DNA of 64,000 bases from CAYJDR01 sp964368965 (lineage in GTDB: Bacteria; Chrysiogenota; Deferribacteres; Deferribacterales; Mucispirillaceae): positions 1 to 64,000 of the forward strand of contig CAYJDR010000007.1 of NCBI GenBank assembly GCA_964368965.1, read 5' to 3'. Position numbers and translations under genes: made by a program. Of the stretch, positions 44,351 to 52,922 are shown piece by piece (the first letter of the stretch is position 1; each line of letters starts with the position of its first letter). Under the pieces are notes generated by a model. It did no database searches. It was not told the origin of the DNA and saw nothing but the letters and a program-made list of their open reading frames with translations.

Positions 44351-44618
44351 ATAAATCAAAAGATACATAAGCCAATTTATGATAGATTTTTGATTTAGAC
44401 TAGGCGGCTTGGTGAGTTCCGAAATGAGTGTACACGATAGTACATGATTAAGGAACAAATCAAATAACGACGTATAAATCAAAAAGATACATAAGCCAAT
44501 TTATGATAGATTTTTGATTTAGACTAGGCGGCTTGGTGAGTTCCGAAATGAGTGTACACGATAGTACATGATTAAGGAACGAGATAAATAACGACGTATA
44601 AATCAAAAAGATACATAA
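44351..44618. repeat. Tandem structured repeat, 123/124-nt unit, two full copies plus a partial third
   Basis: Unit 1 is 44351-44473, unit 2 is 44474-44597 (one extra A), and a partial third begins at 44598 and stops at the end of the next gene. Units are identical except for that A and a block after GGAAC (AAATCAA versus GAGATAA). Each unit holds two inverted repeats. The first is AAATCAAAAA…TTTTTGATTT (44476-44485 with 44511-44520) with an inner CATAA/TTATG. The second is GTTCC…GGAAC (44540-44544 with 44576-44580 in unit 2) enclosing TGTAC/GTACA. Units are joined by ACGACGTATA. No open frame of note. The function is unknown; it could be a dispersed intergenic element or a structured RNA. 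It fills the whole 278-bp gap. Confidence 0.9.
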
Positions 44619-44619
44619 A

Positions 44620-44964
44620 TTATTTTTTCTCGTTGATTTCCTTTGCTATCAGCCATTCACCATTAACTTGTCGGAAATATGTTTTGCAGTAATACTCTTG
44701 CAATTCGCCCTCAACCATAAACTTGCTTAGGTATAGCACATCTGCCACACCCTCGCACGCTTGCTCGCTATAAATATGGATTTCAGGCACACCAACTTGC
44801 TCAATTAGTTTTCCAAAGTGCTCTGTATATTCTTCAACTGTTTCAAAGTGTCTGCGTAGTTCACTATCATCTGTATATAGTGCATAGATGCTTGCTGGTT
44901 CTTCGTTTTTAAAATGTTCTACTCTTTTTAGCAGTATATCTTTTGGTGTCATGTTGTTTCTCAC
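44620..44964 (-). CDS. Small NTF2-like fold protein
   Basis: A 114-aa protein with the pattern of small NTF2/SnoaL-like alpha+beta domains: an N-terminal helix, the EPASIYALYTDDSELRRHF region, and a C-terminal strand pair ending YYCKTYFRQVNGEWLIAKE. No catalytic residues can be named, and the family assignment is by overall pattern. A GTG start (44962-44964) overlaps the hflX stop; an ATG four codons later (44950-44952) is also possible. The third, partial copy of the structured repeat touches its 3' end. Confidence 0.6.
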   Translation of the reverse strand: MRNNMTPKDILLKRVEHFKNEEPASIYALYTDDSELRRHFETVEEYTEHFGKLIEQVGVPEIHIYSEQACEGVADVLYLSKFMVEGELQEYYCKTYFRQVNGEWLIAKEINEKK

Positions 44965-46610
44965 TGTATGTATTGTAGGTCGTCGCTTATGTCCATGCCC
45001 TCTTTGTAGAAGTGGTAATAGATTTTTTCAAGCAACGTTGTAAATGTTTTTCTGTTTAACGCAGAGATAAACACGGCTTTCGGATATTCATTCGCATATG
45101 CTTCGATTTCCTCTGGCGATAGCTTATCAGACTTGTTAAAAACAATTATGCGTTCTTTTTCTTTCAGCTCCATCTCCTCAAGTACTGTTTCAACTGACTT
45201 TATATGGCGCTCAAAGTTTTCATCAGATATATCTACCACATGCAAAAAGATGTCTGCTTCTTCCAGCTCTTCAAGTGTCGATTTAAACGCACCAGCTAAC
45301 TGCTTCGGTAAATCACGTATAAAGCCTACTGTATCAGTAATAATAACATCACGCTCACGTGGAAAACGGATACGCTTTGCTGATGTCTCAAGCGTCGCAA
45401 ACAATAAATTATCTGCATAAACGTCAGATTTAGTCATACTATTTATAAGCGTCGATTTACCAGCGTTAGTATAACCTATGATAGATACTATTGGTAACTC
45501 GTTCTTTTGGCGCTTTAGGCGTTGCGTGTTACGTGCATTTTCGATCTTCTTAAGTTTGCCTGTTAAGAACGCTATTCTGTCTGTAATTCTTCGTTTGTCA
45601 ACCTCTAGCCTTGTTTCACCAGGCCCTCTACCGCCGATACCGCCTGATAGCCTCGATAACGCATCATCTTTAGCTGATAGTCGCGGCAGCATATACTTCA
45701 GCTGCGCAATCTCTACACGAAGTTTACCCTCGTTAGATTTTGCCCTGTGTGCAAATATATCTAATATAAGCTGTGTTCTATCAATAATCTTCAACTCAGT
45801 GAACTCTGATATAGCCCTTGATTGTGACGGAGATAGCTCATTATCAAATACGATGTATTCAGAGCCTGTATTTAGCGCCCTTATGACGATATCTCTAAGT
45901 TTGCCAGGCCCTACAACATATTTCGGGTGGATTTGCCTTACTTGCGGAATATTGGCAACGACAGATATTTCTGCACTTCTTGCAAGTTCGATTAACTCAT
46001 CCATGCTTACTTTTGCCGCATCTTTCGATCTGTAGCAACCAGTCAAAACAGCTTTGTTCTTTTGGTTTATATCTAGTGAGCTTGAAGCTTTTGCAACAAT
46101 TTCATCATCTAGCGCTTCTATAAATTCGATATAATCTGTACGTTGGTTGAATACGTCTTTATCGTCAAGGTAGCCAATATCCTCAGCGCTATCGCTTGGC
46201 ATTAGGTGAGCTGTTTTAATTGTCGTCACGTCACCTTTGTCGTTGTAGTCGATAGCTGATATGCTATCAAGCCTTAGTATTGCTAAATCTGTTAAGTCGT
46301 CATCGTTTAGTGATTTGCCTAACGGATCAGTACGCACTAATCTTAAACCACGCAAACGACCAGGGATAAGCTTAAAGCGAGATAGCACCGGTATCACGAC
46401 TTGTTCAGGTGTGCCGATTAAAACATACTCTACTTCACCACGCCTACTGAGTAGCACAGCCACCATGCGCCCTGTTTCATGCGATATATCTGCCATCAAG
46501 CGCGCCACGTCAATTGAGATAACGTGTTTGCCTTGTATCCTACGTTTTGAAAGTGTTTCAAGCTTTTTTACGACTACCGCTGGTAGCCCTTCAGTTGCGC
46601 CATGTATCAT
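44961..46610 (-). CDS. hflX: GTPase HflX, long N-terminal form
   Basis: A 549-aa ribosome-associated GTPase that splits stalled 70S ribosomes under stress. The canonical HflX core starts near residue 190: AEISVVANIPQVRQIHPKYVVGPGKL, seen as HPKYVVGPGKL, then GGIGGRGPGETRLE, the P-loop GYTNAGKSTL near 370, and NKSDKL. About 185 residues precede the core; E. coli HflX (about 426 aa) lacks them. That extension has alpha/beta character (VAVLLSRRGEVEYVLIG) seen in longer HflX proteins of other phyla. It is divergent from the pseudouridine synthase gene. Confidence 0.92.
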   Translation of the reverse strand: MIHGATEGLPAVVVKKLETLSKRRIQGKHVISIDVARLMADISHETGRMVAVLLSRRGEVEYVLIGTPEQVVIPVLSRFKLIPGRLRGLRLVRTDPLGKSLNDDDLTDLAILRLDSISAIDYNDKGDVTTIKTAHLMPSDSAEDIGYLDDKDVFNQRTDYIEFIEALDDEIVAKASSSLDINQKNKAVLTGCYRSKDAAKVSMDELIELARSAEISVVANIPQVRQIHPKYVVGPGKLRDIVIRALNTGSEYIVFDNELSPSQSRAISEFTELKIIDRTQLILDIFAHRAKSNEGKLRVEIAQLKYMLPRLSAKDDALSRLSGGIGGRGPGETRLEVDKRRITDRIAFLTGKLKKIENARNTQRLKRQKNELPIVSIIGYTNAGKSTLINSMTKSDVYADNLLFATLETSAKRIRFPRERDVIITDTVGFIRDLPKQLAGAFKSTLEELEEADIFLHVVDISDENFERHIKSVETVLEEMELKEKERIIVFNKSDKLSPEEIEAYANEYPKAVFISALNRKTFTTLLEKIYYHFYKEGMDISDDLQYIQ

Positions 46611-46651
46611 ATTGTTGTTGACTCCGTTTATTAAAGAATATATACCACAGT

Positions 46652-47317
46652 ATGAACAACTTTACAAACCATTATAACATCATTTTTGAAGATCATGACA
46701 TTATCGTCGTATCTAAGGCACACGGCCTGCACGTTATACGTGATAGATACAACGTAGAGAAGCATGTTTTACACGATATGCTTGCTGAAAAATATGGCAA
46801 AATTTTTACTGTACATAGGCTCGATGCTGGCACGGGTGGGCTTATCGTATTTGCTAAAACTGCTTATTGCCACAAGAATTTATGCATGCAGTTTGACTCA
46901 CGCACAGTGATAAAGCAATATATAGCCATAACAAAAGGCACACTAGCAGACCAAACACTCATGCTACCAATCGCTAAAGGTAGCCACGGCAAGTTTAAAA
47001 TAAACTTTAAAAGTGGCAAGCAAGCTATCACAATGTTCCAAACACTTGATAGCAACGAAAGTCATTCGCTTGTTTCTGCACGCATATTGACTGGGCGCAC
47101 ACACCAGATACGTGTGCACTTAAGAGCGTTGAAAGCACCTCTTTACCAAGATTGGCTATATAACGAAAAAATTGATGATAAGCGTTTATCTTTGTTCTCA
47201 TACAAACTGTCGTTCAAGCACCCTATCACTAACGAACAACTAAGTTTTAAAGCGCCGTTATCTGATTTCATGAACGATTTAATGTTAAAACTTGAATTAT
47301 CAATGGAAAATGTGTAA
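46652..47317 (+). CDS. RluA-family pseudouridine synthase
   Basis: A 221-aa enzyme with the catalytic Asp in VHRLDAGTGGLIVFAK (about residues 51-66), the KQYIAITKG segment and the C-terminal LTGRTHQIRVHLRALKAPLYQD. It lacks an S4 domain and is shorter than RluC/RluD, so it belongs to the RluA/TruC-like small group; the target (23S rRNA or tRNA) is not predictable. The last gene base is 3-9 nt from the next start, so it is linked to the GT9 genes. Confidence 0.88.
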   Translation: MNNFTNHYNIIFEDHDIIVVSKAHGLHVIRDRYNVEKHVLHDMLAEKYGKIFTVHRLDAGTGGLIVFAKTAYCHKNLCMQFDSRTVIKQYIAITKGTLADQTLMLPIAKGSHGKFKINFKSGKQAITMFQTLDSNESHSLVSARILTGRTHQIRVHLRALKAPLYQDWLYNEKIDDKRLSLFSYKLSFKHPITNEQLSFKAPLSDFMNDLMLKLELSMENV

Positions 47318-47326
47318 TAATTGTTT

Positions 47327-48382
47327 ATGAATATAAAGAAAAATTATAAAAACATACTGATATTTAACCCATCATTTCTAGGTGATACTGTTTTAACTAC
47401 GCCACTTATTAGCGCTGTTAAAAAACTGTATCCTCAAGCTAATGTATCGTTTTGCGTACGTGATAACCAAGCAGACCTATATAACGGAATGCCTGTGCTT
47501 GCAAACGTCATCACATATGATAAGCGCCGCACAGCTAAAGGCCTATCAGGGTTTATTAATTTTGCAAAGCAGTTAAAAGCCTATAACTTTGACTTAGTTA
47601 TCAATGTGCATAAATCTATACGCTCTAGCTTGTTGATGTTACAACTTGGTGCAGATGTAGTTGGCTTTAAACAGGCTGTGTTATCTTCACTTTTCAAACA
47701 TACAGTCAACCGTGAGCAAACACTTCATGAAGTTGAGCGTAACCTAATGTTACTCAAGCCACTTGTTGATGATTTTTCTCTAGAGCAAGCTAAAAAACTC
47801 GGTGGCGGACTAGCATGTCACATTGACGATGAAATATATAATCGCACTAACTTTTATACATCATCTGTTACTAAACTTCAAAAAATTGTTGGTATCGCAC
47901 CTGGTAGCGTATGGGCAACTAAACGATATCCAGCAAAATATTTTGCAGAAGTCGCTACAAAACTTACTAACGACGGCTATGCAATAGCGCTATTTGGCAG
48001 TAAGGAAGATAGAGAATCGCTCGATGAGTTCAAACAGCTCTTCACAGGCGAATACTATGACTACGCAGAGAAAACGACGCTTTCTGACTTACCAGCGTTT
48101 TTATCTAATTGTAATGCTTTAATCTGTAACGACTCTGGTGCACTACACATTGCTATTGCTGGTGGTGTGCCTTGTGTTGCTGTTTTTGGTGCTACTGTTA
48201 AAGAGTTGGGCTTTTTCCCTTATGATAATCGCAGTGTCGTTATTGAAAATACTGCACTAGATTGCAGACCTTGCGGTAAACATGGTGGTAAAACATGCCC
48301 AAAGGAACACTTCAAGTGTATGCTAGATGTTTCACCTGATAGTGTGTACCAAGCTACATTAAATGTAATAGGCGGTAGATAA
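47327..48382 (+). CDS. GT9 family glycosyltransferase (lipopolysaccharide heptosyltransferase II-like)
   Basis: A 351-aa GT-B enzyme of the ADP-heptose:LPS heptosyltransferase family. N-terminal FNPSFLGDTVLTTPLISAV, GSVWATKRYPAKYF in the acceptor/donor cleft, NDSGALHIAIAGGVPCVAVFGAT, and a Cys-rich CRPCGKHGGKTCPKEHFKCM end, as in many WaaF-like proteins. ATG 47327 is chosen over an in-frame TTG six bases upstream. It probably adds a heptose to the LPS inner core. It is followed 1 nt later by a second GT9 gene. Confidence 0.88.
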   Translation: MNIKKNYKNILIFNPSFLGDTVLTTPLISAVKKLYPQANVSFCVRDNQADLYNGMPVLANVITYDKRRTAKGLSGFINFAKQLKAYNFDLVINVHKSIRSSLLMLQLGADVVGFKQAVLSSLFKHTVNREQTLHEVERNLMLLKPLVDDFSLEQAKKLGGGLACHIDDEIYNRTNFYTSSVTKLQKIVGIAPGSVWATKRYPAKYFAEVATKLTNDGYAIALFGSKEDRESLDEFKQLFTGEYYDYAEKTTLSDLPAFLSNCNALICNDSGALHIAIAGGVPCVAVFGATVKELGFFPYDNRSVVIENTALDCRPCGKHGGKTCPKEHFKCMLDVSPDSVYQATLNVIGGR

Positions 48383-48383
48383 A

Positions 48384-49343
48384 ATGAAAGATATATTAGT
48401 TGTGCGCTTTAGCTCACTAGGCGATGTTGTGCTAATTACAGGCGTGTTGAAATACGTTAAACAACATCATCCAGATGTAAATATCGACGTTTTCACAATG
48501 TCACAGTTTGCAGGCGTACTTGAAGGGCTTGACTTTATACGCAATATTTACTGCATTGACAAGGGTGTTAAAATGGCTACCTTAATTGATGTGTTTAACA
48601 CTATGCCACAGTATGATGCCATATTTGATTTACATGCGAATACTCGCTCCTCCCTAGTGAAATTGGCGTCTCGAGCTACACATTTTACATATGAAAAGAA
48701 TGCACTTGCTAGGCGATTATTTGTGAAATATAGAATGTGTCGCTCCAGATTAAACAAACACGTTGTTGAAAAATATGCTGAAACATTTACAAAAGCGCTC
48801 AAGTTGCCTAAACCTACGATTAACGACTTAAAACCATTTATAAACAACCCTATCGACAAACGTGATGGATTTGCTAAACCAATCGTCACTATCCACCCGT
48901 TTGCTAGCAAAGATGGTAAAGTATGGGAACATTTTGTTCAACTTGCTGAACTGCTTGTCGCTAACGATGTTCACGTTCGCTTTATTGGTGATGGAAACAT
49001 TGAAATCCCTAATGGTGTTGAAAATAAAACTGGCAAAGTACCACTCAATAAACTTGTGCAATATATTGCAGATTCTGATGTCGTGCTTTCAACAGATTCC
49101 GGCCCACTGCATATAGCGACGGCACTTAATGTGCAAACACTTGCTATATTTGGCCCAACGTCAAAAGAGCTTGGTTTCTACCCATATTTTGACAACTGTA
49201 AAGTGATTGAAGTAAACTCGTTGAAATGTCGCCCATGCCATATACACGGCCCTGCACGTTGTAAGTTGAAGCATTTTTCATGCATGCGTGAGATTACGAT
49301 AGAAGAAGTAAGGCACCATATACAGTGCCTTTTATCTAAATAG
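48384..49343 (+). CDS. GT9 family glycosyltransferase (heptosyltransferase-like) 2
   Basis: A 319-aa GT-B enzyme. N-terminal VVRFSSLGDVVLITGVL, IHPFASKDGKVWEHF, STDSGPLHIATALNVQTLAIFGPT and the same Cys-rich end (CRPCHIHGPARCKLKHFSCM). It is shorter and diverged from the preceding gene, so the two probably add successive sugars to the same core. Convergent with the lytic transglycosylase gene, with only 2 nt between the stops. Confidence 0.87.
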   Translation: MKDILVVRFSSLGDVVLITGVLKYVKQHHPDVNIDVFTMSQFAGVLEGLDFIRNIYCIDKGVKMATLIDVFNTMPQYDAIFDLHANTRSSLVKLASRATHFTYEKNALARRLFVKYRMCRSRLNKHVVEKYAETFTKALKLPKPTINDLKPFINNPIDKRDGFAKPIVTIHPFASKDGKVWEHFVQLAELLVANDVHVRFIGDGNIEIPNGVENKTGKVPLNKLVQYIADSDVVLSTDSGPLHIATALNVQTLAIFGPTSKELGFYPYFDNCKVIEVNSLKCRPCHIHGPARCKLKHFSCMREITIEEVRHHIQCLLSK

Positions 49344-49345
49344 TT

Positions 49346-50722
49346 CTAGCTTTTTCCACCCATTGATATAATGATCGTTTGACCTGGGAATATCCTTGAT
49401 GTGTTTATACCTGGGTTTAACTTTCTTAAATCGCCAGAGCGCATATTATGTTTGTGAGCGATACCGATAAAAGTGTCGCCTTTCCTAACTTTATAATACT
49501 TCGGCGCTATCTTCGCTAATTCGTTCGCAAACTCTTCATGTATCTCGCTATCACCAACACCAGCAACTGGTATAAAGATAGAGCGTGAAGCTAACAACTT
49601 ATCATACCTCAAACCGTTCACTTGCTGAAGTTCTTTCAAAGATGTATTATTCTTCTTTGCAATATTCGACAAATACTCGTTCTTTTTAGCGTGATAAATT
49701 TTATATTGTGCCATTTCCTCTGCAGTTGAGTTATCTAGCAGCTGCTTCACCTCATCATATGTGCCATATGGTATGCGTAGCTTGTAGTTTTTCTCTGGTG
49801 GTGTCATCGGTAGCTTCAGTGCTGGGTTAAGTTCACGCAACAACTGGTGGTCTGCACCGATACTTTTAGCCAACCAAAACGTGTTAACTTGGCTATCAAC
49901 TTCTATAGAGTCAAACAACAGCGGATTATGTGCGGGTGGATTAAACCCATACTTTAAGTAATTTTTATAAATTATCAATAATGCCAAATACTTAGGAACA
50001 TAATCCCTTGTTTCAAGCTTCAATGTGCGTGTGTTTTTTGACAGCTTAAAGAAGTCCTTAGTTTTATTAATCCTTGTCGCTCGTGCAACTTTACCAGGGC
50101 CAGCGTTGTATGCTGCAAGTGCTAAGTACCAGTCATCAAACGTGCCATAAAGTTCTTTTAAGTAGCGTGCTGCTGCATATGTCGCATCTTCAAAATCACG
50201 GCGCTCATCTTTCCAGAAGTCTTCCTTCATGCCGTAAAGTCTACCTGTACTAGGTATAAACTGCCACATGCCACCAGCACCAGCGTGTGAAATTGCATGA
50301 GTGTTAAAGCCACTCTCTGTGAATGCTAGCACAACTAAATCTGTTGGCAAGCCCTCTTTAATAAATATATCACGCACCACGTGCATATATTTGTTCGAAC
50401 GGTCAAGCCATAGTTGTGTTCTAGCTTTGTCACGCTCTGTAAAATACTTTATATATGCGTTCACTCGTGGTGTCATCGTCATTGGTACGTTGAATTCTTT
50501 AAACTCTTCGTAATATTCAGTATTATTATCAAACTCAGCCTTCGCGATAAAATCTTCGTATATTGATATGCTAGGCTCAGGCAATAACGTGTTGCTTATA
50601 ACCGTTTCATGGCTGACTTCTTCTTCAACCTGTTCTATGTGCGTTTCTGCTGCTTGTTGTTGCATAGCACACGAATAGCATAGCGCTAGTATACCTACAA
50701 TTGTTACTATCTTTAACTTCAT
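49346..50722 (-). CDS. Membrane-bound lytic transglycosylase with LysM domains (MltD-like)
   Basis: A 458-aa lipoprotein: signal peptide with Cys after LCYS (lipobox-like, at about residue 18), then a family 1 SLT domain with catalytic Glu in AFTESGFNTHAIS and GAGGMWQFIPSTGRLYGM and AYNAGPGKV. Two LysM domains follow (about 335-385 and 405-452; the second ends KLNPGINTSRIFPGQTIII). It cleaves peptidoglycan glycan strands in the periplasm. It lies 24 nt downstream of the lipoprotein gene, at the end of the recF-to-mltD series. Confidence 0.92.
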   Translation of the reverse strand: MKLKIVTIVGILALCYSCAMQQQAAETHIEQVEEEVSHETVISNTLLPEPSISIYEDFIAKAEFDNNTEYYEEFKEFNVPMTMTPRVNAYIKYFTERDKARTQLWLDRSNKYMHVVRDIFIKEGLPTDLVVLAFTESGFNTHAISHAGAGGMWQFIPSTGRLYGMKEDFWKDERRDFEDATYAAARYLKELYGTFDDWYLALAAYNAGPGKVARATRINKTKDFFKLSKNTRTLKLETRDYVPKYLALLIIYKNYLKYGFNPPAHNPLLFDSIEVDSQVNTFWLAKSIGADHQLLRELNPALKLPMTPPEKNYKLRIPYGTYDEVKQLLDNSTAEEMAQYKIYHAKKNEYLSNIAKKNNTSLKELQQVNGLRYDKLLASRSIFIPVAGVGDSEIHEEFANELAKIAPKYYKVRKGDTFIGIAHKHNMRSGDLRKLNPGINTSRIFPGQTIIISMGGKS

Positions 50723-50746
50723 TATATTTTGTGTTGCTCCAGTTTA

Positions 50747-52390
50747 CTACAATGTGTCGTCGATTATCATGATAGTGCCTTTTGGCGCCGTCTTCTGCTC
50801 AACGTTCTCTTCTTCTATTGGTTTAGGTTGTTCCATTATTTTTACATCTAATGGCATAGTCTGTTCAAATTTACGTTCGTTGTTAATGTAATACATTTTT
50901 ATAGGGCGATATGGCATATTTTCATAAAAACCAACCACACCTGTCAAATAATCTGTTGTGTACGAGTCTGTTTGCTCTTGCAACACGTGTTTCAAATACA
51001 TTACAAGGTCGTAGCCCATCATGTTTTCTTCATTCATTGGTGTTCCAAAGAACTGTTCAAACGACTTATTCACATTCATAAATTGCTCGTTATCAACTGT
51101 ATTAATAGGTGTCAAAACAAACAAGTTACGGTAATATTCCCTAAACCCTGGATAGCGAGAAAGGTTACCGATTGACTCAGTTATCAACAAGATTGTTTCT
51201 CTTGAGCGATCCTTTTCCACAAACTTTGCTATCGGCGTAAACTTATGTAGCTCTGTTTCACTACCAATGCCAATACTTAGCACTTTCTTCTCTATGTTTC
51301 CTTCCATTACGCCTTGTATATGCGTTTGATAGTTTTGGTTATCATAGTTTAAAACAGTTACATCTAAGCCACGCCCTTTTAATAGCGTTTCAAGGTAATT
51401 TGCTAATGGCATTTTTTTGCCTGATGTGCTCACTATTACTACATCATAATCTGAGGTGCCACTCATTAAGCTTGCTGTATAGATTAGCTCTTCCCAGTTA
51501 ACTGCAAAGTTTGTGCTTGCATCACCTGAAATGATCTCTAAATTATCAATATTTATCAACACATCATCACTATCAAGCAACATAGATTGCGCCTTAGTGA
51601 TAGAGTTTACAATAAATGGTAGCTCAGCTGTACTAATTGCATACATAATGCCGTTTTCAACATTGCCTGATGACGACTCAGCTAAAATATTAAGTGTTAC
51701 ATCACCCATCTCAGCCACGCCTATACCTGTTTGGTTATCTACGTCATAGATTGTCGAGTTATCAATTACACCAAGCATTGCAAGGTATTCATCATATGTC
51801 ATGCTTGCAGTATCAGACATTGTGCTATCATCAGTCGTAATGATCTCGATAGGGCTCTGCCCGCGTAAAGTGCTGTAGCATGCATCGCTTCCACTTACGA
51901 TTGCTTTTGAATAAAAATTGTTACTATCGCAATATATTTTTACTGTTCTATTAAATATCTCCGTTTTATCCATCGCGCTAATGTTTTTAGCAATCACCAT
52001 CGCATCAGCTTGGTTGCGCTCTACGATGTCTAAATCCATTTTCCATAGTTGCCCAAACAGTTTCATTTGTTCATCAAGCGCTTCGCTTTTATAACTTTTG
52101 TTTATTAATAGCGCGCCATATGTTGGGTCACCATAAGTGATATAATATTTACCTAATATCAACGATGCGGAGTCAGAAACAAACGGGTTTAAGCTAGATG
52201 CATAACCACGTAACTTAACAACATCTTCAGCCGTCAACTCTTTTGAAGCATAATACTCAGGATAAAAACCTTGCGCATCTTGTGTAACGCTAACTTGCGC
52301 ACAACCAGATAATACGGCTAATATAACAATACTACTTACTAATAATACAATACGTGCGCGTGAACGGCTCTTCAATTCTGATAGTTTCAA
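50747..52390 (-). CDS. Large lipoprotein with periplasmic-binding-protein-like fold (LpoA-like?)
   Basis: A 547-aa lipoprotein: basic n-region KSRSRAR, hydrophobic stretch, lipobox VLSGC. The middle and C-terminal parts look like a type I periplasmic-binding fold (alternating strands such as DDVLINIDNLEII, YDVVIVSTSGKKMPLANYLETLL, KKVLSIGIG, ETILLITES). That arrangement, after a helical N-terminal part, resembles penicillin-binding-protein activators of the LpoA type, but motif evidence is weak. Its start overlaps the end of rsmG by 59 nt out of frame; a TTG at residue 6 would shorten this only to 44 nt. In many genomes parA follows rsmG here. Confidence 0.6.
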   Translation of the reverse strand: MKLSELKSRSRARIVLLVSSIVILAVLSGCAQVSVTQDAQGFYPEYYASKELTAEDVVKLRGYASSLNPFVSDSASLILGKYYITYGDPTYGALLINKSYKSEALDEQMKLFGQLWKMDLDIVERNQADAMVIAKNISAMDKTEIFNRTVKIYCDSNNFYSKAIVSGSDACYSTLRGQSPIEIITTDDSTMSDTASMTYDEYLAMLGVIDNSTIYDVDNQTGIGVAEMGDVTLNILAESSSGNVENGIMYAISTAELPFIVNSITKAQSMLLDSDDVLINIDNLEIISGDASTNFAVNWEELIYTASLMSGTSDYDVVIVSTSGKKMPLANYLETLLKGRGLDVTVLNYDNQNYQTHIQGVMEGNIEKKVLSIGIGSETELHKFTPIAKFVEKDRSRETILLITESIGNLSRYPGFREYYRNLFVLTPINTVDNEQFMNVNKSFEQFFGTPMNEENMMGYDLVMYLKHVLQEQTDSYTTDYLTGVVGFYENMPYRPIKMYYINNERKFEQTMPLDVKIMEQPKPIEEENVEQKTAPKGTIMIIDDTL

Positions 52391-52922
52391 TGTTAACCCC
52401 CATTTTCTTTATGATATATTTTGCATCTTCAAGCTCTTGTGCAGTTTTCTCGCCTTTGTATAGCACCCACTTAGTTGTAGGCTTTGCCATTTGTTTAGTG
52501 TTCTTCAACATGTCCAATACAGGCGCAACACCACGAGCTGTTATTATATCAAAAGTTTTACCTTTTATATTCTCTGCTCTGCTATTTATAACTTCTACAT
52601 TTTTTAGACCTAGTTGGTCAATGCTTTCTTGTAAAAAATTACATTTTTTAGCAATACTTTCTACTAAAGTTATCTTCAGCTCTGGGTAAAATATTGCAAG
52701 CACGATCCCAGGAAATCCACCGCCGCTGCCGATATCAACTAGCGTGCCGCTTGGCTTTGTGCCTTTTTCAAAATAATATACACTATCTAGATAGTGCTTT
52801 ATGTAAAACTCACTTTCATCTTTTATAGCTGTTAAATTGATAGATGAATTTAAATGAAGTTCATAAAACTTTGATAATAAATCATTTATTTCATCTGTTG
52901 TCGTTATATGGTTTGATAACAT
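52332..52922 (-). CDS. rsmG: 16S rRNA (guanine-N7) methyltransferase
   Basis: A 196-aa SAM-dependent enzyme methylating G527 of 16S rRNA. SAM motif LVDIGSGGGFPGIVLAI (about 60-76), NLTAIKDESEFYIKHYLDS near 30-48, ARGVAPV near 128 and WVLYKG near 152. Its ATG overlaps the stop of mnmG copy 1 (TAATG), the classic gidA-gidB arrangement. Its 3' end overlaps the following lipoprotein gene by an unusually long 59 nt. Confidence 0.95.
   Translation of the reverse strand: MLSNHITTTDEINDLLSKFYELHLNSSINLTAIKDESEFYIKHYLDSVYYFEKGTKPSGTLVDIGSGGGFPGIVLAIFYPELKITLVESIAKKCNFLQESIDQLGLKNVEVINSRAENIKGKTFDIITARGVAPVLDMLKNTKQMAKPTTKWVLYKGEKTAQELEDAKYIIKKMGVNIETIRIEEPFTRTYCIISK

Noticed and set aside
44351..44618. 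CRISPR array
   Set aside because: The unit is about 123 nt, copies are identical over nearly the whole length with no variable spacers, and no cas genes are near.
45478..46035. 185-codon frame opposite hflX
   Set aside because: Lies entirely inside hflX, whose family motifs are continuous; composition is that of an antisense shadow.
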